NCBI GenBank assembly: GCA_965204215.1
Contig: CBDBDZ010000013.1
Location: 248,001 to 312,000, forward strand
DNA from: CBDBDZ01 sp965204215
GTDB taxonomy: Bacteria > Pseudomonadota > Gammaproteobacteria > Pseudomonadales > GM7GCV1
Length of the DNA: 64,000 nucleotides
Reading direction: 5' to 3'
Part shown: in pieces, positions 24,030 through 31,992 of the stretch
Layout: every line of letters starts with the position of its first letter
How positions within the stretch are numbered: the stretch's first letter is position 1
Notes under the pieces: model-generated
Databases searched by the model: none
What the model was told of the DNA's origin: nothing
What the model saw: only the letters and a program-made list of their open reading frames with translations
Translations under genes and position numbers: made by a program

Positions 24030-25565
24030 ATGTGCGGAATTGTTGGTATAGTTGGTCAAGATAATGTTGCACCAGAACTATACAATGCGTTGACGGTGTT
24101 GCAACATCGAGGTCAAGATTCCGCAGGTATTATCACTTGCAATAAAGGGGAAATAAATATCCGCCGTTCTTCTGGTTATGTTCGTTCAGTATTTCGAAAG
24201 TCGCACCTTGAACGCTTGAGAGGTAAGTTTGGGATTGGTCATGTGCGCTACCCTACAGCAGGAGGTAGCAGCTCGGCTCATTCGCAGCCCTTTTATGTCA
24301 ATTCGCCTTATGGCGTATGTTTGGGGCACAATGGCAATTTGGTTAATGTTGATGAATTGCGCCGGCTAGTGACAGACCAGGATAAGCGCCATTTAAACAC
24401 CGATTCAGACTCAGAACTAATGCTAAATGTGTTGGCGCATGAGTTGCAACAACCCAATAAATCCAAATTACAGGCGGATGAAGTATTTGGCGCTGTATCC
24501 AAACTGCATAAACGCTGTATTGGCGCTTATGCTTGTGTATCGCTCATATCAGATCACGGGCTGTTGGGCTTTCGTGACCCTAACGGCATCCGTCCATTAA
24601 TTTTAGGATCGCGTCGAATTAAGATTAAAGGTGAAGAAAAAAATGAATATATTTTAGCGTCTGAATCATCAGTGCTATCTGTCTTAGGCTATTCCATTGT
24701 CAGTGACGTAGAACCAGGCGAGGCCATTTATATTGATAAAAACGGGGTATTACACCGACGCCAGTGCGCTGAAAACACCAAACTCACTCCTTGCATTTTT
24801 GAACATGTGTATTTCGCAAGACCTGACTCCATAATGGATGATATTCACCTTTATAAAACACGGTTGCGACAAGGGGAGTATTTAGCTCAAAAAATTAAAC
24901 GAACATGGCCCGATTTTGATTTTGATGTGATTGTGCCAATTCCCGATACCAGTAGAGTTGCTGCTCAAGCGTTAGGCGAAACGCTCAGCGTAAATGTTCG
25001 CGAAGGGTTAATGAAAAATCGCTATGTTGGACGCACTTTTATTATGCCCAATCAAGAAGAGAGAGTTGATTCAGTCAGGCAAAAACTGAATGTTATTGAG
25101 TTGGAATTTTTAAACAAAAAAGTATTGTTGGTTGATGATTCTATCGTTCGTGGTACTACCAGCACATCCATTATTAAAATGGTACGCAATGCGGGGGCGA
25201 AAAAGGTCTATATCGCATCGGCAGCACCGCCAGTGCGTTTCCCCAACGTCTATGGTATTGATATGCCTTCGCCTGAATTGTTTGTTGCGCACAATAAAGA
25301 CGAGGCAGGAATTGCCAGAGAGCTGGGTGCTGATAAAGTGATTTATCAAGATTTAGACGATTTAATTAAAAGTTCTGGAATAGGTAATCCCAAGGTAGAA
25401 GAATTTGAATGTTCAGTTTTTTCGGGCAAGTATTTGGTCGGTAATATTGACCAGGCCTATCTCGAAAAATTAGCGATTAAACGCAGCGAAGAAGAAAAAA
25501 TTAAAGAACAACGTAAACAAGCCAATAGACTTCATTACGACGACGATGACGATGAAGTTGCATAA
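24030..25565 (+). CDS. purF: Amidophosphoribosyltransferase
   Basis: First committed enzyme of purine synthesis: glutamine plus PRPP gives 5-phosphoribosylamine. The N-terminal nucleophile Cys2 follows Met directly (Met-Cys-Gly-Ile-Val-Gly). The phosphoribosyltransferase PRPP loop Leu-Val-Asp-Asp-Ser-Ile-Val-Arg-Gly-Thr-Thr lies at about 369-379. Its 511 residues match the E. coli type, and it ends in an acidic Asp run. The ribosome site before it is a clear AGAGAG. Confidence 0.97.
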   Translation: MCGIVGIVGQDNVAPELYNALTVLQHRGQDSAGIITCNKGEINIRRSSGYVRSVFRKSHLERLRGKFGIGHVRYPTAGGSSSAHSQPFYVNSPYGVCLGHNGNLVNVDELRRLVTDQDKRHLNTDSDSELMLNVLAHELQQPNKSKLQADEVFGAVSKLHKRCIGAYACVSLISDHGLLGFRDPNGIRPLILGSRRIKIKGEEKNEYILASESSVLSVLGYSIVSDVEPGEAIYIDKNGVLHRRQCAENTKLTPCIFEHVYFARPDSIMDDIHLYKTRLRQGEYLAQKIKRTWPDFDFDVIVPIPDTSRVAAQALGETLSVNVREGLMKNRYVGRTFIMPNQEERVDSVRQKLNVIELEFLNKKVLLVDDSIVRGTTSTSIIKMVRNAGAKKVYIASAAPPVRFPNVYGIDMPSPELFVAHNKDEAGIARELGADKVIYQDLDDLIKSSGIGNPKVEEFECSVFSGKYLVGNIDQAYLEKLAIKRSEEEKIKEQRKQANRLHYDDDDDEVA

Positions 25566-25567
25566 CG

Positions 25568-26857
25568 ATGAACACCAAAATTAATTTATTTATGAGTAAT
25601 GTATTAACTATTGGAATAGCAGGATTGGGAACCGTAGGTTTAAGTTGTATTGAATTATTGCAAAAAAATACCCAATTACTGACTGACCGTAGCGGTGTAT
25701 CACTGAAAATCGTACGTCTTGCGAATCGAAGCGCCAAAAATGGTTTAGAAAATTATGCCTTTGATAAAAATGTACTGAATTTGGCAACTGCAAGTGATAT
25801 TGATGTGGTTGTAGAATTGATTGGAGGTATTGATATCGCCAAACAGTTAGTCGAACAGGCACTAGCGAATGGTAAACATGTGGTGACAGCTAATAAAGCC
25901 CTGTTAGCATTTCACGGCAATGAGCTTTTTGCTTTGGCATCTGAAAATAATGTGCAACTTTTATACGAAGCTGCTGTTGCAGGCACTATTCCCATTATTA
26001 AAGGAATTAGAGATGGTTTAAGCGCTAATACCATCTATTCTGTTGCGGGAATTATTAATGGTACTAGCAATTATATTCTAACCGCTATGGAGCAGCGAAA
26101 CTGGAGTTTTCAACAAGCATTAGAAAAAGCGCAGGCACTAGGTTATGCCGAAGCTGACCCCACTTTTGATATTGATGGGACCGATGCCGCTCATAAATTA
26201 GCTTTGTTAGCAGCACTGGCGTTTGATATGCAAGTAGACTTTGACAATATCTATACCCAAGGTATTGACCAAATTACCATTGATGATATTTCGACTGCGT
26301 CCGAATTAGGTTATCGTATTAAGCATCTAGGGATTGCGAGTATTGAAGATGGTGTAGTTTCCATGCGCGTTCACCCGGTCATGCTTCCCAAAGAACTATT
26401 AATAGCAGCAGTTGACGGCGCTATGAACGCCGTGATGGTGCAAAATGACTATTCAGGGCTTACCATGCACTATGGTGCAGGGGCAGGGGGCAATCCAACG
26501 GCTGCGGCAGTGGTTTCAGACCTGGTCCAAATTGGCAGGAAGCAGAAAAATATTCAAGCACCAATCAATCAACGTGAAGTTGGTTCTATCGACTCTATTT
26601 TTTCATCCTATTATTTGCGAATGAATTTGGTCGATAAGCCAGGAGTTTTAAATAAAATTACCCAATATTTTAGCCGAAGTGGGTTAAATTTAGAAACGGT
26701 TATTCAAAAAAACAAACAGCAACAAACCGTGCCTATTGCAATAATTACTGATAAAGTACAAGAAGTTATTATCAGGTCATTATTAGAACGGCTACAAGAA
26801 ATGCCAGAAATAAGTGACGGCATTTCGATGATTCGTATAGAAAAATTTGAGGGCTAA
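25568..26857 (+). CDS. hom: Homoserine dehydrogenase
   Basis: A 429-residue monofunctional enzyme reducing aspartate semialdehyde to homoserine. It has an NAD(P) loop Gly-Ile-Ala-Gly-Leu-Gly-Thr-Val-Gly, the signature Ala-Gly-Thr-Ile-Pro-Ile-Ile-Lys, Ile-Ile-Asn-Gly-Thr-Ser-Asn-Tyr-Ile and a C-terminal ACT regulatory domain from about 350. The listed ATG lies 2 bases after purF; an ATG at 25592 would fit the family N-terminus better. thrC follows, so the pair makes threonine from the semialdehyde. Confidence 0.95.
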   Translation: MNTKINLFMSNVLTIGIAGLGTVGLSCIELLQKNTQLLTDRSGVSLKIVRLANRSAKNGLENYAFDKNVLNLATASDIDVVVELIGGIDIAKQLVEQALANGKHVVTANKALLAFHGNELFALASENNVQLLYEAAVAGTIPIIKGIRDGLSANTIYSVAGIINGTSNYILTAMEQRNWSFQQALEKAQALGYAEADPTFDIDGTDAAHKLALLAALAFDMQVDFDNIYTQGIDQITIDDISTASELGYRIKHLGIASIEDGVVSMRVHPVMLPKELLIAAVDGAMNAVMVQNDYSGLTMHYGAGAGGNPTAAAVVSDLVQIGRKQKNIQAPINQREVGSIDSIFSSYYLRMNLVDKPGVLNKITQYFSRSGLNLETVIQKNKQQQTVPIAIITDKVQEVIIRSLLERLQEMPEISDGISMIRIEKFEG

Positions 26858-26865
26858 CTAATCCA

Positions 26866-28251
26866 ATGCGATATGTAAGTACGAGAGGAGAATCTCCTGA
26901 ACTGGATTTTGAATCGGTCGTGTTGCAAGGCTTAGCTCCTGATGGTGGTTTGTATGTGCCCGCAGAAATACCTCATTTTGATGCCCAAACTATTGCCAGC
27001 ATGTCCACCATGGATTACAAGGAAATTGCCTTTACGGTGATGCAACCTTATATGGATATTCCCGAAAGCGATTTAAAACAACTTATTGATGCAAGTTACA
27101 ATAACTTTAATCACAGTGCCGTTGCGCCTTTGGTGCAAATTGACAACAATCAATGGGTGTTAGAGTTGTTTCATGGGCCAACCCTGGCTTTCAAAGATTT
27201 TGCATTGCAATTTTTAGGTAATCTATTGGATTACTATTTGTCTAAAACTCAGCAAAGAGTTGTCATAATGGGTGCTACCTCAGGTGATACAGGTTCAGCG
27301 GCTATTCACGGTTGCTATCAATCGCAATGGGTCGATATGTTTATTTTGCATCCTTATCAAAAAGTATCAGAAGTACAGCGCAGACAGATGACAACGTTAC
27401 TGGCAGACAATGTTCACAATATAGCTTTACAAGGTAATTTTGATGACTGCCAAAATATGGTGAAGACTTGCTTTAACAATCCAGACTTTATGCCAGATAG
27501 GCGCAAATTGGTAGCGGTTAATTCCATCAACTGGGCGCGAATTATGGCGCAAATTGTGTATTACTTTTATGCAGCTACGCGTTTAGGTTCGCCAGCTAAA
27601 GCGATATCGTTTTCCGTTCCAACTGGCAATTTTGGCGATATTTATGCAGGGTTTATGGCTAAACGTATGGGCTTGCCTATTGATCAACTGGTAATAGCCA
27701 CCAATGTTAATGATATTTTGCACCGCTGCATTAGCGCTAACGACTACACGTTAAAACCACTACAAAGTAGTCATTCACCCAGTATGGATATCATGGTTTC
27801 AAGCAATTTTGAACGCTTGATTTTTGATTTGTATGAACGCGATGGTGACAAAGTGGCAGCGTTAATGGACGATTTGAAATCGGGATCACTGACTTTAAGC
27901 CGCAAGGCATTAAACGTAGCACGCCAGATTTTTTCCAGTAATGTAGTTGATAATACCGGTTGCCTTGAGGAAATTGCCAATCGTTATTATGCAACGGGCT
28001 ATCTATTAGACCCACATACCGCCATAGGTACAGCAGCAGGGCGCGCAGCGCAAGATAATATGTCGATTCCTATGGTTAGCCTGGCTACGGCACACCCGAC
28101 CAAATTTCCTGAGGCGATTGAATTATCTGGAATTGAGGTAACATCCAAATTACCTGAATTTATGTCAGATATTTTAGAAAGTGAAGAGCGTTTTGTGGTA
28201 CTGGATAATAATATAAAAACTGTTCAAGCGTTTATGCAAGAACATATTTGA
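26866..28251 (+). CDS. thrC: Threonine synthase
   Basis: A 461-residue fold-type II PLP enzyme converting O-phosphohomoserine to threonine. The PLP lysine is Lys110 in Thr-Leu-Ala-Phe-Lys-Asp-Phe-Ala, followed by Gly-Ala-Thr-Ser-Gly-Asp-Thr-Gly-Ser-Ala. Length and the N-terminal Tyr-Val-Ser-Thr-Arg-Gly mark the long Pseudomonas/yeast-like class. It starts 8 bases after hom. Confidence 0.96.
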   Translation: MRYVSTRGESPELDFESVVLQGLAPDGGLYVPAEIPHFDAQTIASMSTMDYKEIAFTVMQPYMDIPESDLKQLIDASYNNFNHSAVAPLVQIDNNQWVLELFHGPTLAFKDFALQFLGNLLDYYLSKTQQRVVIMGATSGDTGSAAIHGCYQSQWVDMFILHPYQKVSEVQRRQMTTLLADNVHNIALQGNFDDCQNMVKTCFNNPDFMPDRRKLVAVNSINWARIMAQIVYYFYAATRLGSPAKAISFSVPTGNFGDIYAGFMAKRMGLPIDQLVIATNVNDILHRCISANDYTLKPLQSSHSPSMDIMVSSNFERLIFDLYERDGDKVAALMDDLKSGSLTLSRKALNVARQIFSSNVVDNTGCLEEIANRYYATGYLLDPHTAIGTAAGRAAQDNMSIPMVSLATAHPTKFPEAIELSGIEVTSKLPEFMSDILESEERFVVLDNNIKTVQAFMQEHI

Positions 28252-28307
28252 AGTTCTCTATGTTCTGGTGTTTAATACGCACCCTTTGAAATCAGACCTA
28301 AATTAAA

Positions 28308-28481
28308 CCCAGATTATGCATTAGAAACCTGCTATATCCAAAAATGACTTTAAAAACATCAGCTTGCTCGAAAAATAATGCTCACCATAGCCCTGCTATG
28401 TTTGTGCTTATTTTCCTTGCGCGAGCTACTGTTTTCATTGCCATTTTTGCCTTCGCTACAATTTCTAATGCATAATCTGGG
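28308..28481. mobile_element. MITE-2 copy A (174 bp, TSD TTAAA)
   Basis: Its ends are the perfect inverted pair CCCAGATTATGCATTAGAAA and TTTCTAATGCATAATCTGGG. Direct repeats TTAAA flank it (28303-28307, 28482-28486). It has no gene; a small internal hairpin has CATAGC/GCTATG arms. It ends 17 bases before the lysC start. Related copies: 31034-31367 (internally deleted) and 41842-41945 (right part only). Confidence 0.85.
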
Positions 28482-28498
28482 TTAAAGCCAATACTATT

Positions 28499-29749
28499 AT
28501 GAGTAGCAATATTATCGTGCAAAAATTCGGTGGCACTTCTGTAGGGAGTATTGAACGAATTCAACATGTGGCACGAAAAGTCCTGTCTGCGCAGCAAGAG
28601 GGCAATCAAATAGTGGCGGTAGTGTCAGCCATGAGTGGTGAAACCAATAGATTAGTGGATTTAGCCTCTCAAATGCAAAACATTCCTTCGCGCAGAGAAA
28701 TGGACGTTTTACTTTCAACTGGCGAACAAGTTACCATTGCCTTATTGTCGATGGCAATTGAACAATTAGGTGGCAGTGCGGTTTCGTTTACAGGCGGTCA
28801 AGTGGCAATTACAACTGACTCTAACTACAGCAAGGCACGCATTCAATCCATTGATAGTGAACCGATTATGGAACAACTCAATACTGGAAAGATTGTCGTG
28901 ATTGCAGGGTTTCAAGGTGTCGATGAAGACAATAATATTACTACGCTAGGTCGTGGAGGGTCCGATACCACAGCTGTTGCAATTGCAGCGGCCTTAAATG
29001 CCAGAGAGTGCCAAATTTACACAGATGTTGATGGCGTTTACACCACAGACCCAAGAGTTTGTGAAGGTGCCAGAAAATTGTCGACCATTACGTTTGAGGA
29101 AATGTTAGAAATGGCAAGTCAGGGCTCAAAAGTGTTACAACTTCGTTCAGTAGAATTTGCAGGGAAATATAAAGTCCCATTGCGTGTGCTGTCGAGTTTT
29201 GAAGAGGGTGAAGGCACCCTTATAGTTATTGATGATAAAGAGAGTAACCAAGTGGAAAGTCCATTAGTATCCGGTATCGCCTTTAATCGCGATGAAGCCA
29301 AAATCAGCTTAGTAGGTATTCCTGACCAACCAGGCGTTGCCTACTCCATTCTTAGTCATATTGCAGAGGCCAATATAGAAGTTGATGTTATCATTCAAAA
29401 TGTTGGTCACAACAATACAAACGATTTATCGTTTACAGTGCATCGCAATGAATTGACCAATACCATGGATGTATTAAATACATTAAATGAAAATATACTG
29501 GAGCAGGCAACTTTAGAAAGTGATGATAAAATCGCTAAAATCGCTTTGGTAGGGGTGGGAATGCGCTCGCATTCTGGCGTTGCTGCGACTATGTTCAAGG
29601 CCTTGGCTAAGGAAAATATTAATATTCAAATGATTACGACTTCCGAAATTAAAATTACTGTAATTATTGATGAGCGTTATTTAGAACTGGCTGTCAGAGC
29701 GATTCATGGTGCATTTAATATGGATTTGGAAATTAATCGAGAATCTTGA
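28499..29749 (+). CDS. lysC: Aspartate kinase
   Basis: A 416-residue monofunctional aspartokinase feeding lysine, threonine and methionine. It begins Ile-Val-Gln-Lys-Phe-Gly-Gly-Thr-Ser-Val-Gly and contains Thr-Leu-Gly-Arg-Gly-Gly-Ser-Asp-Thr-Thr-Ala and Asp-Val-Asp-Gly-Val. Two C-terminal ACT domains lie after about residue 265. In Pseudomonas lysC also precedes csrA. A MITE lies immediately upstream and no clear Shine-Dalgarno sequence is visible, so expression signals may have been altered by the insertion. Confidence 0.96.
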   Translation: MSSNIIVQKFGGTSVGSIERIQHVARKVLSAQQEGNQIVAVVSAMSGETNRLVDLASQMQNIPSRREMDVLLSTGEQVTIALLSMAIEQLGGSAVSFTGGQVAITTDSNYSKARIQSIDSEPIMEQLNTGKIVVIAGFQGVDEDNNITTLGRGGSDTTAVAIAAALNARECQIYTDVDGVYTTDPRVCEGARKLSTITFEEMLEMASQGSKVLQLRSVEFAGKYKVPLRVLSSFEEGEGTLIVIDDKESNQVESPLVSGIAFNRDEAKISLVGIPDQPGVAYSILSHIAEANIEVDVIIQNVGHNNTNDLSFTVHRNELTNTMDVLNTLNENILEQATLESDDKIAKIALVGVGMRSHSGVAATMFKALAKENINIQMITTSEIKITVIIDERYLELAVRAIHGAFNMDLEINRES

Positions 29750-29926
29750 AAAAATACAATTTAAGGCTTGCATTTATTTGGCATTAGTCGTTAAACTGCA
29801 ACCATGCATTGGAGCTAGTGTTTCGGCACACATTATGATGATGTGAAAGTGGAAATGAAGCTACAGTGACTGAATTATCGCTGAGTGGACTTTCGTTTTA
29901 AAGTTTAATAATTAACGGAGAAACTT

Positions 29927-30163
29927 ATGTTAATTTTAACTCGTAAATTGGGCGAAAGCATCATTGTTGGCGATGATGTTGTAATTACTGTTCTTGGAGT
30001 CAAGGGTAGTCAAATTCGTCTGGGTATTGATGCGCCAAAACATATTTCTGTACATCGTGAAGAAATTTATCTAAGAATCAAAAATGAAAAAGGTTTTGAT
30101 GACGATGAGGACTTCTACGAAGATGGAGCTTCTACTGATAATGATAATGTCGGTAATCGCTAA
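29927..30163 (+). CDS. csrA: Carbon storage regulator CsrA with acidic C-terminal extension
   Basis: A post-transcriptional regulator binding GGA-containing loops in mRNA leaders. The first about 55 residues are a standard CsrA (Met-Leu-Ile-Leu-Thr-Arg-Lys-Leu-Gly-Glu-Ser, then Val-His-Arg-Glu-Glu-Ile-Tyr). The usual 60-65-residue length is extended to 78 by a tail rich in Asp and Glu. It has a strong ribosome site (GGAG), itself a potential self-binding site, and is followed by a hairpin and tRNA-Ser, as in E. coli. Confidence 0.96.
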   Translation: MLILTRKLGESIIVGDDVVITVLGVKGSQIRLGIDAPKHISVHREEIYLRIKNEKGFDDDEDFYEDGASTDNDNVGNR

Positions 30164-30177
30164 ATAGAGATGGCAAA

Positions 30178-30210
30178 TAAGCACTCTTGAATTAATCGAG
30201 AGTGCTTATT
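30178..30210 (+). terminator. Hairpin after csrA
   Basis: Perfect 10-bp arms TAAGCACTCT/AGAGTGCTTA enclose an 11-base loop 15 bases after csrA. The T-run is weak, so it may be a terminator or only an mRNA-stabilising end. Confidence 0.6.
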
Positions 30211-30259
30211 AACTATTTCACCTGGTCGTTCAACCGGGTAACCCAATATTTTCCAAATC

Positions 30260-30347
30260 GGAGAGATGGCCGAGCGGCTGAAGGCGCTCCCCTGCTAAGG
30301 GAGTATACGTTGAGAGCGTATCGAGGGTTCGAATCCCTCTCTCTCCG
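30260..30347 (+). tRNA. tRNA-Ser (anticodon GCT)
   Basis: It has a class II cloverleaf with a long variable arm. The acceptor GGAGAGA pairs with TCTCTCC. The anticodon loop CTGCTAA gives GCT for AGC/AGU codons. The bases after the discriminator G are CCG, not CCA, unlike the other five tRNAs in this window, so CCA must be added enzymatically. Confidence 0.95.
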
Positions 30348-30349
30348 CC

Positions 30350-30391
30350 GCCATTTTGTCTTCGCTGCAATTTTTGATGCGTGGTTTGAGA
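30350..30391. mobile_element. Possible decayed MITE-2 right end
   Basis: From GCCATTTTG to GTTTGAG this aligns with the last about 41 bases of MITE-2 copy A with one gap and nine differences, all transitions. It begins directly after tRNA-Ser and contains the likely start codon of the next gene. No target duplication or left end is seen. Confidence 0.4.
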
Positions 30392-30931
30392 CTAAGAAAT
30401 TTATTAGTTATTTTACATTTGGTCGCTGCTACGTTTGTAGCACCTGTTTTCATATTGCTTGCATTGTCGGGAGGGCTTTATTTAACGGGTAATAAAGGAA
30501 ACACAGAAAAAACAGTTATTGAATTGCCTGCAAACAGCCAATTAAATATTAAAAGCGAAACACTTCAAAGTGATATTGAAAATCTTTTAGAACAAGCTGG
30601 AATTAATTTAAATTTTGAATACGTTAAAGTTAATGGCAATGACCTATACACTAGACCCACGTCTCGAACTTTTGTACATTTTTCCCAAACGCCTTCAGCG
30701 TTAAAGGCCTATCTGGTTAAACCCAGCCTACAATTTACACTGATTGAATTACACAAAGGCCATGGACCTCAACTATTTCGCGTATACCAAATTATTGCGG
30801 CCATATCTTTATTCTTTACGATTATCAACGGGCTAATCATAGGGTTAATGGCTCCTGCCTACCGTAAAATCGCCGTAACGAGTCTTGTCGCTGGCACAGC
30901 ATTATTTGTACTACTTGCTTTTATCGTTTGA
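30377..30931 (+). CDS. PepSY-associated transmembrane-helix protein
   Basis: A 184-residue predicted inner-membrane protein. One helix at about 8-30 is preceded by Arg-Leu-Arg-Asn-Leu-Leu-Val-Ile-Leu-His-Leu-Val. A periplasmic stretch of about 100 residues has Leu-Ile-Glu-Leu-His-Lys-Gly-His-Gly. Two C-terminal helices follow. This resembles the PepSY-TM/DUF3649 membrane proteins with paired histidines near the membrane, often linked to iron or redox functions; no specific role is assigned. The ATG at 30377 is chosen over a TTG at 30356 that would extend towards the tRNA. There is no good ribosome site. Confidence 0.65.
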   Translation: MRGLRLRNLLVILHLVAATFVAPVFILLALSGGLYLTGNKGNTEKTVIELPANSQLNIKSETLQSDIENLLEQAGINLNFEYVKVNGNDLYTRPTSRTFVHFSQTPSALKAYLVKPSLQFTLIELHKGHGPQLFRVYQIIAAISLFFTIINGLIIGLMAPAYRKIAVTSLVAGTALFVLLAFIV

Positions 30932-31033
30932 TTTAAGTATATAGGACTGGCTCTATCCTGCAAAACAGTAGCCAGACTTTGGTTTGGCACCTATAATGGC
31001 GAAACGAATAAACTAATATAAAAATTTAATGAA

Positions 31034-31367
31034 CCCAGATTGAGGCCTTTTTCTTGTATGAGCTACTGTTTTTATTGCCATTTTTGCCTTCTCTATAATT
31101 TCTAATGCATAATCCTAGATTCCGCAGTTGAATGTGCGTAATTTCACTCCTAAGAGTTTGAATGTTATTGATAAGCCCTTATTCTTCGATGCGCTTCATA
31201 AGTGAATTACAAATCGCTATCTGGTTTTACAGCCCTTTTCAGTTCACACTGCTGCGTTATGGCTTTTGGCAAGGGCTACAACCATTACCTGCAAGCCATG
31301 CTTTGCATTATTTCCTGAAAATAACTGTAAATTCCAGGTTCAACTGCGGAATCTAGGATAATTTGAG
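31034..31367. mobile_element. MITE-2 copy B, internally deleted and interrupted by MITE-1
   Basis: The left end CCCAGATTGAGG (31034) and right part TTTCTAATGCATAAT (to 31113) belong to MITE-2. After the nested MITE-1 and its duplicated ATAAT, the last five bases TTGAG (31363-31367) complete a slightly mutated right end. Flanks ATGAA and ATGAT fit a decayed 5-bp duplication. Without the insert this copy is about 85 bp. Confidence 0.7.
31114..31357. mobile_element. MITE-1 copy 2 (244 bp, TSD ATAAT), nested in MITE-2
   Basis: It begins CCTAGATTCCGCAGTTGAA and ends TTCAACTGCGGAATCTAGG, a perfect inverted pair. ATAAT flanks it on both sides (31109-31113, 31358-31362). This is the most diverged of the three bodies. 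Its terminal CTAGG lies 10 bases before the ruvA start codon and may act as the ribosome-binding site. Confidence 0.9.
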
Positions 31368-31982
31368 ATGATAAGTCAATTAACTGGCCGTGTTATTGAA
31401 AAGTATGCAAGTACTATAGTGCTTGAGGTTGCGGGAGTCGGCTATGAAATTGAATTGACGCTGGGCATGATGTTCAAATTACCTGCAGGGGATAGTTTAG
31501 TAACCATTCCTACTCATTTTGTGGTGCGTGAAGACGCGCAATTACTATTTGGTTTTCAAGATGTGGCTGAACGCTCTTTGTTTCGACAATTGATTAGAGT
31601 TTCAGGCATAGGTCCCAAAGTAGCAATCGGAATGCTATCAAGTATCTCACCTAATGAACTGGTTAAAGCTGTTCGTTCCAGCAATAGTTTAACGCTGACT
31701 CAAATTCCTGGTATAGGTAAAAAGACGGCAGAGAGATTGATAGTAGAATTAAAAGATAAATTAAATGATTGGGTGGGTGAATCATCAACTGCATCTAACT
31801 TGCCTGAATCAATGGATGATGTCAGAGTTAAAGAAGCTGAAGCTGCGTTAATAGCATTGGGTTATAAAGCGATGGAAGCCGCGAAATTAATTTCTCATGC
31901 TCAATCGGTAATAGTAAAATCAGGCACGGATTACAGCGTTCAGGATATTATCAAACAAAGCTTGAAACCAGGAACTGAATAG
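31368..31982 (+). CDS. ruvA: Holliday junction branch migration protein RuvA
   Basis: A 204-residue junction-binding tetramer subunit that loads RuvB. An N-terminal OB fold (Ile-Ser-Gln-Leu-Thr-Gly-Arg-Val) is followed by tandem helix-hairpin-helix motifs: Val-Ser-Gly-Ile-Gly-Pro-Lys, and Ile-Pro-Gly-Ile-Gly-Lys-Lys-Thr-Ala-Glu-Arg-Leu. A C-terminal RuvB-binding domain ends the protein. ruvC, its usual upstream neighbour, is missing; instead nested MITEs reach right up to the start codon. Confidence 0.96.
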   Translation: MISQLTGRVIEKYASTIVLEVAGVGYEIELTLGMMFKLPAGDSLVTIPTHFVVREDAQLLFGFQDVAERSLFRQLIRVSGIGPKVAIGMLSSISPNELVKAVRSSNSLTLTQIPGIGKKTAERLIVELKDKLNDWVGESSTASNLPESMDDVRVKEAEAALIALGYKAMEAAKLISHAQSVIVKSGTDYSVQDIIKQSLKPGTE

Positions 31983-31992
31983 TGATTGACGT

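Noticed and set aside
30202..30492. Plus-strand frame spanning tRNA-Ser and the next gene's start
   Set aside because: It reads through the tRNA and overlaps the better-supported PepSY-like gene in another frame.
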